64,000 nucleotides of DNA from Lentisphaerae bacterium GWF2_49_21 (GTDB taxonomy: Bacteria; Verrucomicrobiota; Lentisphaeria; Victivallales; GWF2-50-93), in assembly GCA_001804805.1 (NCBI GenBank), contig MHBH01000028.1, positions 1-64,000 of the forward strand, written 5' to 3'. Of this stretch, positions 26,253-36,000 are shown piece after piece. How positions within the stretch are numbered: position 1 is the stretch's first letter; each line of letters starts with the position of its first letter. A program made the position numbers and the translations under genes. A model generated the notes under the pieces. That model was given only the letters and a program-made list of their open reading frames with translations, searched no databases and was not told where the DNA came from.

Positions 26253-27202
26253 TGCGGATCATCCCATGGCTGGAGGATGTTGTTGGAACCGCCGAGGAAT
26301 TTCCATTTGCCTTCAGCGTATTTCAGCCAGGAGACATGTCCGTCGGCATATGTCGCATTGCCTCCACCTCTTTCTGCGGCACAGCCTTTTGGATGGCAGT
26401 TCCTGTCGTAACTGTCTGAGCCGTAATAATTGTCGGTGAGAAGCACGGCCTTGCTTGGAGAGACACCCTTCTTGGAGCCATTCCAAATTTTATTCAAGGT
26501 GTAGGCGATGCAGTTGTTTGGTCTAGTGTTCAATAAATCAGGTGTTATCTGTGCACCCCATTCTCCCGGAGGATACCAGTTGTAGGGATCATCGTCATAC
26601 ACCCTACATGGATTCGCCCAGTATACATAGCCGACCATCCCCTGATGCCTCTGATGGTAGTAATAGGCGGCGTTGGGAGCCATGTCTGGATTGTTTGTCC
26701 CGAAATATGTCGAGTTCGGACAGAAGAATACGGTCTCGTTCTTCATGTATTCCATGCCTCTGCCAAGAGTAACCTGGTTGTTCGGATAGAGAAAGCCAAG
26801 ACCGTATGGAGCTATCCCGTTGGCGGCATTGTTTTCCCATGAAAGTCCGCTTTTCCAGAAGTAGTTCGGGCTCAAAGTCTGGGGAGGGAAATAGGCGTCG
26901 GGCGCGTCTCCGGCATAGAGCAGGCAGCCGACACCGAGTTGTTTCTGGTTGCTTGCGCAGACGACACGTCTGGATATTTCCTTTGCATTCTTCAGGGCAG
27001 GCATCATCAGGGCGATCAGGATTGCGATGATCGCTATTACTACCAATAGCTCGATGAGAGTAAAATGCGATACTGGATACTTGATACTGGATACTGGCTT
27101 TGAACATATGGCATCCTGAAGCCTGTCTCCTGGATCATCTCTTTTAAATCGAGAATTGCTGGTTCTTTTCAGAGAGTTGGACTTATCGCGTCTGGATTTC
27201 AT
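26249..27202 (-). CDS. Pseudopilin-like protein with single prepilin motif and repeat-derived leader
   Basis: A 46-residue leader precedes [40 protein letters not shown]. The C-terminus [16 protein letters not shown] is a good H-X9-DG block. This is the only pseudopilin here with one motif, but its leader contains [20 protein letters not shown], translated from a 7-bp-period repeat and shared with pseudopilin E ([13 protein letters not shown]). It overlaps the upstream SGNH esterase stop and the downstream DUF998 start by 4 nt each. Its leader is much longer than the usual 5-20 residues. Confidence 0.87.
   Translation of the reverse strand: MKSRRDKSNSLKRTSNSRFKRDDPGDRLQDAICSKPVSSIKYPVSHFTLIELLVVIAIIAILIALMMPALKNAKEISRRVVCASNQKQLGVGCLLYAGDAPDAYFPPQTLSPNYFWKSGLSWENNAANGIAPYGLGFLYPNNQVTLGRGMEYMKNETVFFCPNSTYFGTNNPDMAPNAAYYYHQRHQGMVGYVYWANPCRVYDDDPYNWYPPGEWGAQITPDLLNTRPNNCIAYTLNKIWNGSKKGVSPSKAVLLTDNYYGSDSYDRNCHPKGCAAERGGGNATYADGHVSWLKYAEGKWKFLGGSNNILQPWDDPQ
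27067..27110. repeat. Heptamer-period array in a gene leader
   Basis: GATACTG, GATACTT, GATACTG, GATACTG on the plus strand, followed by GCTTTGAACATATGGCATCC, which matches in reverse complement the block at 16730-16760. Confidence 0.75.
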
Positions 27203-28170
27203 TTGCGCTCCGCTGATTGACTGAGTTGATTGGTTCTTTCCTGTCCGGCCATTTCCTTTAACGTATCGAATGCGAATTTAGCAACAGCATGATTCCCATG
27301 GGGTGTAAGGTGAAATCCATCGAAGAAGAAGAGGTGGTTGTCGGTGAAGCCTCCAGATGTGACATTCTTGAATCCGAACGCGGACGGATTGCTGATGATC
27401 TCCTGGAAACGCGTTGCAATATCAAGCTTGATTATGTTCAGACTCGGATTCGCCGTTTTTAGCCTGAGAATTGCGGCATCCATCTCCTTGTTGAAGGCCT
27501 TGGATGCGCCGGCCAGCGCCTTGAATCCGGAACCGCCCGCAAGCTTTTGTGATTGTATGCCGGGCAACATGGACGGATCCGGAAGGTTCAGCCAGAGTAC
27601 GTTTTTTACTCCTGCTGTTGCCAGAGCCTGTATCTGGTCCTCTACGCTCCTTGCAACGCCTGCTGAGATTTCATCTATGGATTTCCATTTCTCCTTGATC
27701 TGCTGCCTGTCGTTGTATGCAAGAACAATGTCGTTAAGCCCGATCCAGATCGTATGAAGCGCTTCCGGTCCGGTTTTAACACCTCCGGTGTTGAAGGCGC
27801 CGAGATAACGGGTACTGATCTGATCCGTAAGATTATGTGTAAGGAGGGTCTTGTCGGCAGCCGTCCAACCCCATCCCATGTCGGATATGAACTTGGTTGT
27901 TGAACCGCTGTATGCATAGATAGTCCCTCCCAGGAAGCTTTTATTGCCAGAGGCCTTAAGCGCCGGAACCTTCAACATCGCAGCCAGCTGCTTGACCCAT
28001 GGATGCATAGGATATGCGCTTGGATAAGGAATGGTTTCCGGAAGCGCCAGACTGTTCCCGTAGTCGCTGGTGCTGTCGCCAAATGCAACGATCTCCGAAA
28101 ACTGCTGTGCTTTTATCTGGAAACCCAGGAGGAAACATGAGATGATAAGCAGAGCTGTCCTTGAAAACAT
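27199..28170 (-). CDS. Secreted SGNH/GDSL lipase-esterase
   Basis: A signal peptide ([20 protein letters not shown], then AQQ) is followed by [15 protein letters not shown] (block I with the Ser nucleophile), [11 protein letters not shown] (block III, G-x-N-D) and [20 protein letters not shown] (block V, with D-x-x-H). This is the phospholipase/thermolabile-hemolysin-like GDSL group, acting on esters outside the cytoplasm. I chose the ATG at 28170, which has GGAGCG 4 nt upstream; an ATG at 28182 is in frame. It is the first gene of the SGNH-pseudopilin-DUF998 unit. Confidence 0.88.
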   Translation of the reverse strand: MFSRTALLIISCFLLGFQIKAQQFSEIVAFGDSTSDYGNSLALPETIPYPSAYPMHPWVKQLAAMLKVPALKASGNKSFLGGTIYAYSGSTTKFISDMGWGWTAADKTLLTHNLTDQISTRYLGAFNTGGVKTGPEALHTIWIGLNDIVLAYNDRQQIKEKWKSIDEISAGVARSVEDQIQALATAGVKNVLWLNLPDPSMLPGIQSQKLAGGSGFKALAGASKAFNKEMDAAILRLKTANPSLNIIKLDIATRFQEIISNPSAFGFKNVTSGGFTDNHLFFFDGFHLTPHGNHAVAKFAFDTLKEMAGQERTNQLSQSAERK

Positions 28171-28476
28171 AATGCGCTCCATGTCTATTATTGCTTTAGT
28201 AATGATAATATATATAATAAAGTGAACGTGTCAAGGGTCGGGATTTATTATAATATGGAAAATTTTGCTTCTGTTCAGAAAAGGACTTTGTATTGACATT
28301 GATTTCATCCTTTATCCGTATATCTTACAAGCCCGCGAGGGATTTCTTGTCCGTGATTGATAAATTAATGGAGCGCTGGCGTACTTCGACTGTGCTCAGT
28401 ACAGGTCTCGCCGGCAATTGATTATGTTTTATACTTGATCACATTAACAGTCAACCTTTAAAGAAAGAAGATAAAC
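28171..28476. other. Intergenic region between divergent genes
   Basis: About 300 bp. It has AT-rich promoter-like sequence for the SGNH gene (TTATTATATATATTATCATT on the minus strand), TTGACA at 28293-28298, and a short repeat TACTTCGACTGTGCTCAGTA at ~28381-28401 of the same type as the CCCTGAGC-TCGAA element inside the 33 kb gene. I see no gene. Confidence 0.5.
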
Positions 28477-29433
28477 ATGAATCTCAGGGAACAGAGAGCC
28501 CATTTCGAGAAGACAAAAAAGATTTACGAGCGCGCGAAGCTCAAATTCCATGGCGTCGAAGGATACGACGTCTATAACGCATCGATACCTTTCGAATGGA
28601 AGGGGAAATCCTATATCTACGGACGCGTCGAACGCCGAAAGGATTGGGCGCGGTCATGGGTGCGCCTGTTCCAGAAGACAGGAAAGGATGTCTGGTCTCT
28701 TGTCCCGAACTCGATGATCTACCAGCTCGAAGATCCATATGTGGCAATGATCGGCAAGGAAATTGTCCTTGGCGGAACGCACGTCCGTTATAAGTCAGGA
28801 GAAGTTGACACCTATTACGGTTATTTCTACAAGGGCACGGACCTTGACGACCTCTATTACTTCACTACCGGCCCAGACTACATGAAGGATATACGCCTTG
28901 TCCAGCTCAGGGACGGACGCATCGGCGTCTTCTCGCGTCCGCGCAACAAGGAGATCATGCGGAAGTTCGGATGCGAATCGCAGATTGGTTTCACGATCAT
29001 CAAGAAGCTCGAGGATCTTACCGGAGACGTGATCGAGAACGCACCTTACATCCCCGGACTCTTCGACAAGCTTGAATGGGGCGGCTGTAACCAGGCTTAT
29101 CTGCTGGACAGCGGAAATATCGGCGTCATCGGGCACAAGTGCTACAACGAGGTCAACAACAAAGGCGTCACTATTGCTACTTACATGAATATTGCCTTTG
29201 TCTTCGATATCAAAAAACACAGGGCACTTGATGTGAAGATCATAGGAACCCGTCCCTGCTATCCGAAGGGGCCTGCAAAGAAACCAGAGCTTGTCGACTG
29301 CGCTTTCACCTCAGGCATAGTCATGCGCAAAGATGGAAAAGCGGATTTATACAGCGGGATAGGCGACGTCGAAGTAGGCAGGATAACAATAGACTATCCG
29401 TTCGCCGGACACGGGAAGATAGTGACAAAATAA
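28477..29433 (+). CDS. DUF1861-family beta-propeller-like protein
   Basis: The 318-residue cytoplasmic protein matches the DUF1861 (MTP-1) type: FHGVEGYDVYNASIPFEWKG near the N-terminus, GKEIVLGGTHVR, YYFTTGPDYMKDIRLVQLRD, GRIGVFSRPR and DCAFTSGIVMRKDGKADLYS at the end. The fold is a five-bladed propeller related to the GH32/43/130 group; activity is not established. The gene is probably monocistronic, and a weak AAAGAAAGAAGA precedes the start. Confidence 0.8.
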   Translation: MNLREQRAHFEKTKKIYERAKLKFHGVEGYDVYNASIPFEWKGKSYIYGRVERRKDWARSWVRLFQKTGKDVWSLVPNSMIYQLEDPYVAMIGKEIVLGGTHVRYKSGEVDTYYGYFYKGTDLDDLYYFTTGPDYMKDIRLVQLRDGRIGVFSRPRNKEIMRKFGCESQIGFTIIKKLEDLTGDVIENAPYIPGLFDKLEWGGCNQAYLLDSGNIGVIGHKCYNEVNNKGVTIATYMNIAFVFDIKKHRALDVKIIGTRPCYPKGPAKKPELVDCAFTSGIVMRKDGKADLYSGIGDVEVGRITIDYPFAGHGKIVTK

Positions 29434-29950
29434 GGTTTCAGATGAACGCTCTTCTATCAGCCATTTGCCGTGGCGGATTAGCTGAATGGGAATAGTTAAA
29501 ATTCCAAATTCATTTTTCTCTCACAAAGGCACGGAGTCACAAAGTCGAAGATCCCGGCCCGTAGGCGTCGGGAATTATTTTTCACCACGAAGGGCACGAA
29601 GCACACGAAGGATTGTAATTGTTTTCGGAAATGCCTGTTTTTTTTACTTCGCGACCTTCGTGATCTTCGTGGTGTAGTCCTCTTTTTCTTGTTTGAATCC
29701 AACATGCTTTTAGGGATGGCGGTTATATAGGAACAGCTCTTGCGAGCTTAATCCGCCTCAGGCGGATTAACTACCAACGAATTCCATTGACTCGGTAATT
29801 GGTTTGTAGTTAAGCCATTATTGGCTGTGTGTCTTAATTAAAGAAACACGCAAAAATGCCCCGAGATCTTTTAGACTCGGGGCGCTCCGGTGGAGGGAAT
29901 GGGATTATTTCATTCGATGTTGGAAGTTCGAAGTTGGATGTTCAATGTTC
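29434..29950. other. Gene-free region with several repeat families
   Basis: About 520 bp. It holds a CACCACGAAGGGCACGAAG...CTTCGTGATCTTCGTGGTG inverted pair (29582-29681), the family E palindrome (29735-29775), family F copy 2 (29805-29862), a GCCCCGAG...CTCGGGGC hairpin (~29858-29883) and a heptamer array (29913-29951). The short ORFs here are not credible genes. Confidence 0.7.
29805..29862. repeat. Interspersed repeat, family F (copy 2, inverted)
   Basis: Reverse complement of positions ~40-112: TTTGTAGTTAAGCCATTATT, GGCTGTGT, AAAGAAACACGCAAAAATGC. Confidence 0.7.
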
Positions 29951-29951
29951 A
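29913..29951. repeat. Heptamer-period array
   Basis: TTCGATG, TTGGAAG, TTCGAAG, TTGGATG, TTCAATG, TTCATTC: six 7-bp units, just past the stop of the HEAT-repeat gene. Confidence 0.75.
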
Positions 29952-29953
29952 TT

Positions 29954-30520
29954 CTATTTGAGAATCTTCTTTACCGCTTTTCTCGCTTCGCAGCTCGTGC
30001 ACCATTCCTCGTCTTTGGTTGCCTTTTCCAGGATCGGCAGGCTTTCCGGAGATGCGAGCTGGCCAAGCGCCTTGCATGACGCCGCCCTTACGCTGTAGTC
30101 GCATTTCTGGTCGGTTGTGTAACGGTGGAGTTTCTCAAGTGCCTTCGGAGATGTTTTTCCAATGTTTCCAAGAGCCAGGCAGGCAGCTTGGATCAGGCGT
30201 CCGCGCCGGCGCCAGGCCTCCTTCGTCGCCTCGGTAGTTCCTTTGGGAAATATTACTGAGAAGGGAACATTTGATCCGGCGTGAGCTCCACCTTCGAGCT
30301 TCGGCTGAGAGAAGAGGGGAGCCTTGTCCTCATTGTCCAAAACTTGGACCAGTGCGTCGACCGCATTCGGATCTTTCCGGTCACCAAGAGCTATCGCGGC
30401 GGCATACCTGACACGCCAGTTGTCGTCAGAGAGGCACGTTAGTATCTTCTTGAATGATGCATCATCTTTTTTTGTCGCGTTTGCCGCGCAGTATTCCATC
30501 ATGTCGAATGTGGAGTTCAT
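29954..30520 (-). CDS. HEAT-repeat protein
   Basis: This protein of about 188 residues is built of HEAT-like helical repeats (LSDDNWRVRYAAAIALGDRK, LIQAACLALGNIGKTSPKAL, CDYSVRAASCKALGQLASPE). Such proteins bind other proteins and are common in PVC bacteria. It has no signal peptide. I chose the ATG at 30520, with AGGGATTGGCAAT upstream; a TTG at 30529 is in frame. Its partner is unknown. Confidence 0.8.
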   Translation of the reverse strand: MNSTFDMMEYCAANATKKDDASFKKILTCLSDDNWRVRYAAAIALGDRKDPNAVDALVQVLDNEDKAPLFSQPKLEGGAHAGSNVPFSVIFPKGTTEATKEAWRRRGRLIQAACLALGNIGKTSPKALEKLHRYTTDQKCDYSVRAASCKALGQLASPESLPILEKATKDEEWCTSCEARKAVKKILK

Positions 30521-30569
30521 TATTGCCAATCCCTGGTTTTAAATTATCACTTTAATTTGTATTCTTCTT

Positions 30570-30757
30570 TATCCCGAAGGGATAGGGTAATGAAGCCTGT
30601 GGTTTCAACCACAGGTAGATTACGCATTACCCGCCCGTCTTGAAGAGACGGAGTAATCTATCTTACCCCGTCCCTTCAGGACGGAATAACCTCGAACATA
30701 ATACCTATGGTTGAAACCATAGGCTATATCACCATACGCTTTCAGCGTAAAAATCAA
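30570..30757. repeat. Interspersed palindromic repeats, family D (compound copy)
   Basis: Several hairpins in a row: ATCCCGAAGGGAT, CCTGTGGTTTCAACCACAGG, CCCGTCTTGAAGAGACGG, CCGTCCCTTCAGGACGG, CCTATGGTTGAAACCATAGG, ACGCTTTCAGCGT. The last three match the copy at 25425-25510. They may end transcription between the two flanking minus-strand genes. Confidence 0.75.
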
Positions 30758-30759
30758 CG

Positions 30760-33003
30760 TTAAAAATCCATCAGCTTGTGTTTGACTTTGAATTCCTGAT
30801 TGCCGGATTTAACGATGACCATTCCATCGCGGTATTCGGCTTTTTCCACTCCGGGAGCATCCTGTCCGACAAGTATTACCGGTTTCCCGTAGAATCCGCC
30901 GCCGCCGTTTCCGTCAGATGCATATTGGCTGTAGCCGGTGTCACAGCATAGGACTATTTCGACTTTCTTCCCAAGCAGTTTATCGGGAATCCTGATTTCC
31001 GGTTCCATCAGGTTCATGCGTATTTTATGTTCGCTGACATCGAGCTCCTTGCCGTTCAGCCATACGCGCAGGTTCAGCATCTGTTTTGGAAGGCGCAGCC
31101 AGCTTGTTTCCTTTGGAATATTGATCTCACGCTTGAACCACCAGCGTCTGACAACAGGTAGATCCCGCTGGAGATATGGCGGTATCGTCAATGGCACTTC
31201 AACAGCATTGGCATCAAACTTGACCTCGGAGATCTCTAACTTACCAGTCGGATCTGGAACTGCCTGCCAGCCTTCACTTACATCCGTATTGATTTTTCTT
31301 GTCGCCTCAGGCCAAGCGAGCCAGAGCCAGCGGCATTCCTTGCCTTTCTGCTTGAAGTCAATCATCAGCGATTCACCGTCAAGCCGTTCAGGATAACCTT
31401 TTATTGTCTTGCAGGTCTTCTTGTCAGGTCCGATGATCGGAATCAGCGAAAGTCGCACCCCTTCGTTCGTTTCGAGAGTGACTCCTTGCTTCGACTTGAT
31501 CAAGTTTGGCCTAAAGAAAAATCTGGCAGACACATCATGTTCTTCTGCGAATATCGCAAGATCTTCGATGAGCCAGAAGCGTTCGCAGCATAGACGGGAA
31601 CGGCGACGGATCATCTTCACATCACTAAGTTTCTCCCGATAAATAGGTGTCACATCGGCCATCACGGACTTTTCCTTTTGGGAGAACTCTATCATTTCCG
31701 CCTGACGGTATTCCTTTGAAGCCCGCATGCCCTGCCAGTTGTCGACGAGTATTACGGAATGCGCTCCACCGCATCCGGCTCCGAAATTGAACTTCCTGCT
31801 TGTGCCGATGTCCATATAGCTTACTTCGCGCCAGGTGTCGTCGAAGTTGAAGTCAGTGCATTTCTTGTCCACGACGCCATCGATCATGAGAGGGCTTCCA
31901 TACGCGGAAAGGATGAGCGAGTTCGGATTGACATGCGCGCGTGTCGGATAGACAGGAGTGGATTCGTCCCACATCTGCATCAGGTAGAGCTGTGAATCTT
32001 CGGAAACCAGTGCTGCGCCGACTTCAGGCTCGTGCCAGGATGCGAACTTCGCACGTTTCTGTTTCTTCTCGGGCCACCATATCAGGGACCAGATCAGATC
32101 GTCATATCCCCAGCCGATCGACTGGTCGTATGACCAGTTTGCCTGGCGTTCCAGTAGTTCGCTGTAGAAGGGATCTTCGCTGCGGCTCGCAGCGAAGGCT
32201 ATGCATGATCTCATCGGAATGACATATCCGTAATGGTCCCAGGGAAGGAGAAGTCCGTTAGGCATCCATTCGCGTGCTATCATCCGGCATACGCTTTCGG
32301 CGCTACCACCATGCGGAGGAAGAGATTTGCAGAACCAGTCGCCAGATTCTGTCCGCTCAAGAAGCTCAACTATGAACGGTATCGAAGGTCCGACGACATA
32401 GTCCATGTATGTACTGCCTTCGCCTGAATATCCTGAAGTCGGAATTCCACCTATGAGTGACGGTAGCCTGCGGATGCCATCGTCATACATGCGTTTCGCC
32501 ATCGCAGTTTCATTGAAAAGGTGTCCGAGCAGGGCGTTGCTGAAGCAGAGCGACATCGTCTGGTTGTCGACGCATTCCGGTTCGGGCTTGGTGCGCATGC
32601 CATAGAAGAAGTTTATGTATTGGAACGTGAGGAGTTCCTCCTTTATCTTTTTCTCCTCGGCGGCATCCCATGCACCCATTTCGCACAGCCAATGGAAATA
32701 CAATGACCAGCGTGCATGAGGGAACGCGAAGCACCAGAAATGGAACTGGAGTCCCATCCCGAACGTCTGAGGATCAAGCGTCTTGAGATAGCCGCGTATG
32801 GACTCCTTCGCGTTTTCAATGTCCTTCTTCTCTCCGGTCACCAGTGCGGTGAATGGCGTGAACCATGGAAAGTTCTCCGGTGCGTTGCGCGAACGGCGCA
32901 TGACCGAATCCCGCACACGTCCCATCAAAGACCCATCGCGTTTCGCACGGGATAGCTTTTCCCGCAAGGCATCCAGATCGTCGATGTAAAACGGCTTCTG
33001 CAT
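30760..33003 (-). CDS. Heparinase II/III-like (alpha/alpha-toroid) protein
   Basis: The 747-residue protein has no signal peptide. The first ~350 residues are helical and toroid-like (GLQFHFWCFAFPHARWSLYF, SGYSGEGSTYMDYVVGPSIP). A beta-rich middle region has the heparinase-II/III-type blocks SYMDIGTSRKFNFGAGCGGA and AEEHDVSARFFFRP. The last ~170 residues form a separate beta domain with WWFKREINIP and LNLRVWLNGKELDV, like the sugar-binding domain of GH2 proteins. Polysaccharide lyases of this fold cleave uronic-acid-containing glycans; the exact PL family and catalytic Tyr/His cannot be fixed by eye. GGAGACAA precedes the ATG. It lies at the 3' end of a 14-kb run of minus-strand glycan genes. 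Confidence 0.65.
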   Translation of the reverse strand: MQKPFYIDDLDALREKLSRAKRDGSLMGRVRDSVMRRSRNAPENFPWFTPFTALVTGEKKDIENAKESIRGYLKTLDPQTFGMGLQFHFWCFAFPHARWSLYFHWLCEMGAWDAAEEKKIKEELLTFQYINFFYGMRTKPEPECVDNQTMSLCFSNALLGHLFNETAMAKRMYDDGIRRLPSLIGGIPTSGYSGEGSTYMDYVVGPSIPFIVELLERTESGDWFCKSLPPHGGSAESVCRMIAREWMPNGLLLPWDHYGYVIPMRSCIAFAASRSEDPFYSELLERQANWSYDQSIGWGYDDLIWSLIWWPEKKQKRAKFASWHEPEVGAALVSEDSQLYLMQMWDESTPVYPTRAHVNPNSLILSAYGSPLMIDGVVDKKCTDFNFDDTWREVSYMDIGTSRKFNFGAGCGGAHSVILVDNWQGMRASKEYRQAEMIEFSQKEKSVMADVTPIYREKLSDVKMIRRRSRLCCERFWLIEDLAIFAEEHDVSARFFFRPNLIKSKQGVTLETNEGVRLSLIPIIGPDKKTCKTIKGYPERLDGESLMIDFKQKGKECRWLWLAWPEATRKINTDVSEGWQAVPDPTGKLEISEVKFDANAVEVPLTIPPYLQRDLPVVRRWWFKREINIPKETSWLRLPKQMLNLRVWLNGKELDVSEHKIRMNLMEPEIRIPDKLLGKKVEIVLCCDTGYSQYASDGNGGGGFYGKPVILVGQDAPGVEKAEYRDGMVIVKSGNQEFKVKHKLMDF

Positions 33004-33015
33004 TTGTCTCCTATA

Positions 33016-33084
33016 AAGTAGGTACGCCCTTCAGGGTGTACCATTCTTGAATTCATGGGACAGCCTAAAGGCCGTCCCTACTTA
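33016..33084. repeat. Interspersed repeat, family B (copy 2)
   Basis: GTAGGTACGCCCTTCAGGGT, GTACCATT, AATTCATGGGACAGCCTAAA, GGCCGTCCCTACTTA. It fills the gap between two minus-strand genes and reaches the stop region of the 1339-aa gene. Confidence 0.75.
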
Positions 33085-36000
33085 CTCGAAACTGATCTCG
33101 CTCCAGGTGTCCGGGAAAAGCCAGCTTTCCTGCGGTTCGTCGTTCACCAGGTTCGTATGCTTGTTCGACCAGTACGTGCGCGCCGTGTTGATCATGCCGT
33201 TCGCGTCCGATGAGATGAATCCGACATCGCCGCGGATCTTCATTCCGGGTTTCGGTTCAAGACCGATCGCCTTCAGGGGCAGTGCGGCTTCCACCACGTA
33301 TCTGTTCCCTTCCGCCTTGACCTTCACGTTTGCATCGGCAATCGCCTCGACACGGTCGAAGACCTTTGTCCCTACCGGTGAGGTATAGCTCTTCTTCGCT
33401 TCAGCCGGAGCCTTCTTGTCAACTGGAGCCATCAGCACTGCAATGGGTTTTCCTGAGAGCTGTGCAAATACCACGCGGATATCTCCGGCTTCAGGCTGTG
33501 CATGTTTCTTCGCGCCGGCCCTTACATCCAGCTGCAGGTCGACGGAATCTCCGGTCTTGAAGAGGCGCGCAATATCCTTGCCTTCATTCTTCCATGGAGT
33601 GCTGTCGTTCACCTCATAGCTGATATAAAGGTTGTTCGCATCATATGCCATCTTGACTTTCGCCCTGTCCGGCAGTCCTTCCCTGGTGACATCAATAGCC
33701 GGAATGTCATTCCAGTCTTTGAGCGCGCCATCGAGATTCGGAGCCTTAGGCATCGGCTTGATGACGTAGGTTTTTGCTTCATCCTTCTTTGCAGTCCGGG
33801 CTATATTCTCCTGATCTGCCTTTACTATGGTCTGCATGTCGACGGAAATTTCAGTTCCGGCAAACCGCCTTATGGAATCAAGTCCGTTGATCTGCAGGAT
33901 CATGGCTGCCTGGCGCGGCCATCCGGTTGTGAGGCGTATCTTGCCGTCGGACTGTTTCCCGAACCAGCCGTTGAACGGTTCGCCGCCTTCCGTGAAATTG
34001 TCCAGAGGCATTCCTTTGAGCATGCTTTCCTTGTCGGGAAGCGTGTCGCAGGGCAGGCGTCCATCCTGGAATATTGCTCCGACATAGAGACCGTCGGTGG
34101 TGAATATGAAATCCTGTCCGAGGTTTCCACGCATGAGGAAGACGTTTCCAGCCTGCTCTCCGGCATTGGCAACGCCGCATATCTTGAGCGGTCCGATCAC
34201 AAGCCCAGGCTTGGGCATCGTTGCATTGTGCGAACCATGTACGCCTGGATAAGGATTCGGATATGACCATTCAATTTTATTTTTGGCGAGATCAATTCCA
34301 AGCATTCCCGAGGTCGGGCCGGCATATCCCTTGAAGCTCAGGCAGAGCAGGCGGTTTTCCTCGGGAACCGGCACAAGATCTCCGTTTTCAACTATTGGAA
34401 GTTTTACAAACGCCTTGGAAGCATATACCGGTGCTCCATCGGCTTTGATCTCCACAGGCTTTATTGCTGTCAGACCGTCGATATAAATTGTCAGGATTTT
34501 TGTATCAATTCTTCCGCCCCAGCCGTTGCTCAAGCGGAACGCTTCCTGACCGCGTTTCTTTTCATCCCCCGGTTTCACCGCTGGAAGAACTTCGCATTCG
34601 GAACGCTGGATTTTGCCGTCTCCGTTGCCGTCGTTCCATATGATCGTGTCGAACGCGTTGAGCCCGGACAGTTCGCCGGCGGGTTGTTTCACCACCTGTC
34701 CGCCGTGGGACAGATCACCAAGAGCCTGCCCAGCCAGGCAAATAGCCGATACAGGCTGCCATCCCTTTTCTGTTTCCATGAAGAGGACGTGTCCGACACT
34801 TTCATTGCCGGAATCATGCAGATAAAGATATTCGCGGTCCTTGCCTGCGATGTTCGCAGTGAAACGCTGAGGGCCGACATGTGAACCTGTGGATACCGTA
34901 AAGCATTCTCCCTTTTCCCCGTCGGGAACCCATAGTATCTGTTTCAATTTCCATGTGCCGGTCTGCTTGTCGAGTTTGAATTCGAGAGGTCCGCAATATC
35001 CAAGCGTCGGATCCTGATCATGCAGGAAACAGCCTGTTCCGGCATATCCGGTGTTCCCGAGATAGTCGCGGATCAATTTCCCATCTTCTTGCCCTGAGCC
35101 TGTCGAAGGGTGCCTCCATACGGAAACGCGGCGCGGATAGTTCCAGCTTTCAACCACCCATATCTGTCCTTTCGCGTCAACCGCTATCGAGCTCATCCTC
35201 AACATCGCCTGTTCGTCGAACGGACCACGGATCGCGCGTCCGCCTTTATTTCCGCAAGTGTAGACAGCTTTGCCATCAGGAGAAAACGCCTTCACCTGGC
35301 TGTCAGGACCCACATCGGCGATCAGGATGTTGCCTTCATTGTCGACAGCGAGTCCGGATATCTTGCCGATTCCTGCTGTTGCGATCGGTGCTGTTGCTCC
35401 CGAGGCCGTATCTATAGCGCAAATTTTCCCGTCGACGATCCCATAGAGTTTTCCATCGCGGGAGAAAGCGAGATCACCGGGATTTGCTGCATCGAATTTC
35501 TTCAGTACCGCTGCAGAAGCAGCATCAAGAATGAATATCTTTCCTGAATCAAGTGCGATCGCCAGCTTGCCGCCCTGAGCCGAAATGCCGGTAAGTTTTC
35601 CGGGATTTTCCTCACCAAGAATTTCCTTCAAAGTCAGATCGTATGTGCGTTCCTTGCCGTCCTTGACAAATGCCGCTGTCTTTCCGGTCTTCAGGTCATA
35701 TCGGCAGATAGTCTCTTTCGTGTACCAGTGAGTAACATAGGCGTATACGTACTTGTCGTCGCCGGCAAGTTTGCGGGTCCCGCGGCGGTCACCCCATTTT
35801 TTCTGTCCGGCGGGATCGATTCCAATCACACCGCTTCCGCCTTCGGGAACTTCGAAGCTGACCATTGTCCAGTCGCCTCCAGCAGCCACTCCGACAGGAG
35901 CGCTATGGTCGGAGCCCCAGGCTCCTCTTCCATCCTTCGTGTCCCATGGCGGAGTACCGGGATTGTAGAAACACATCTCGTATTCGGCGGAAATGCCCTT

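Noticed and set aside
29486-29705. ORFs of 63-69 codons on both strands
   Set aside because: They cover an inverted repeat (CACCACGAAG/CTTCGTGGTG) and have no ribosome site or family features.
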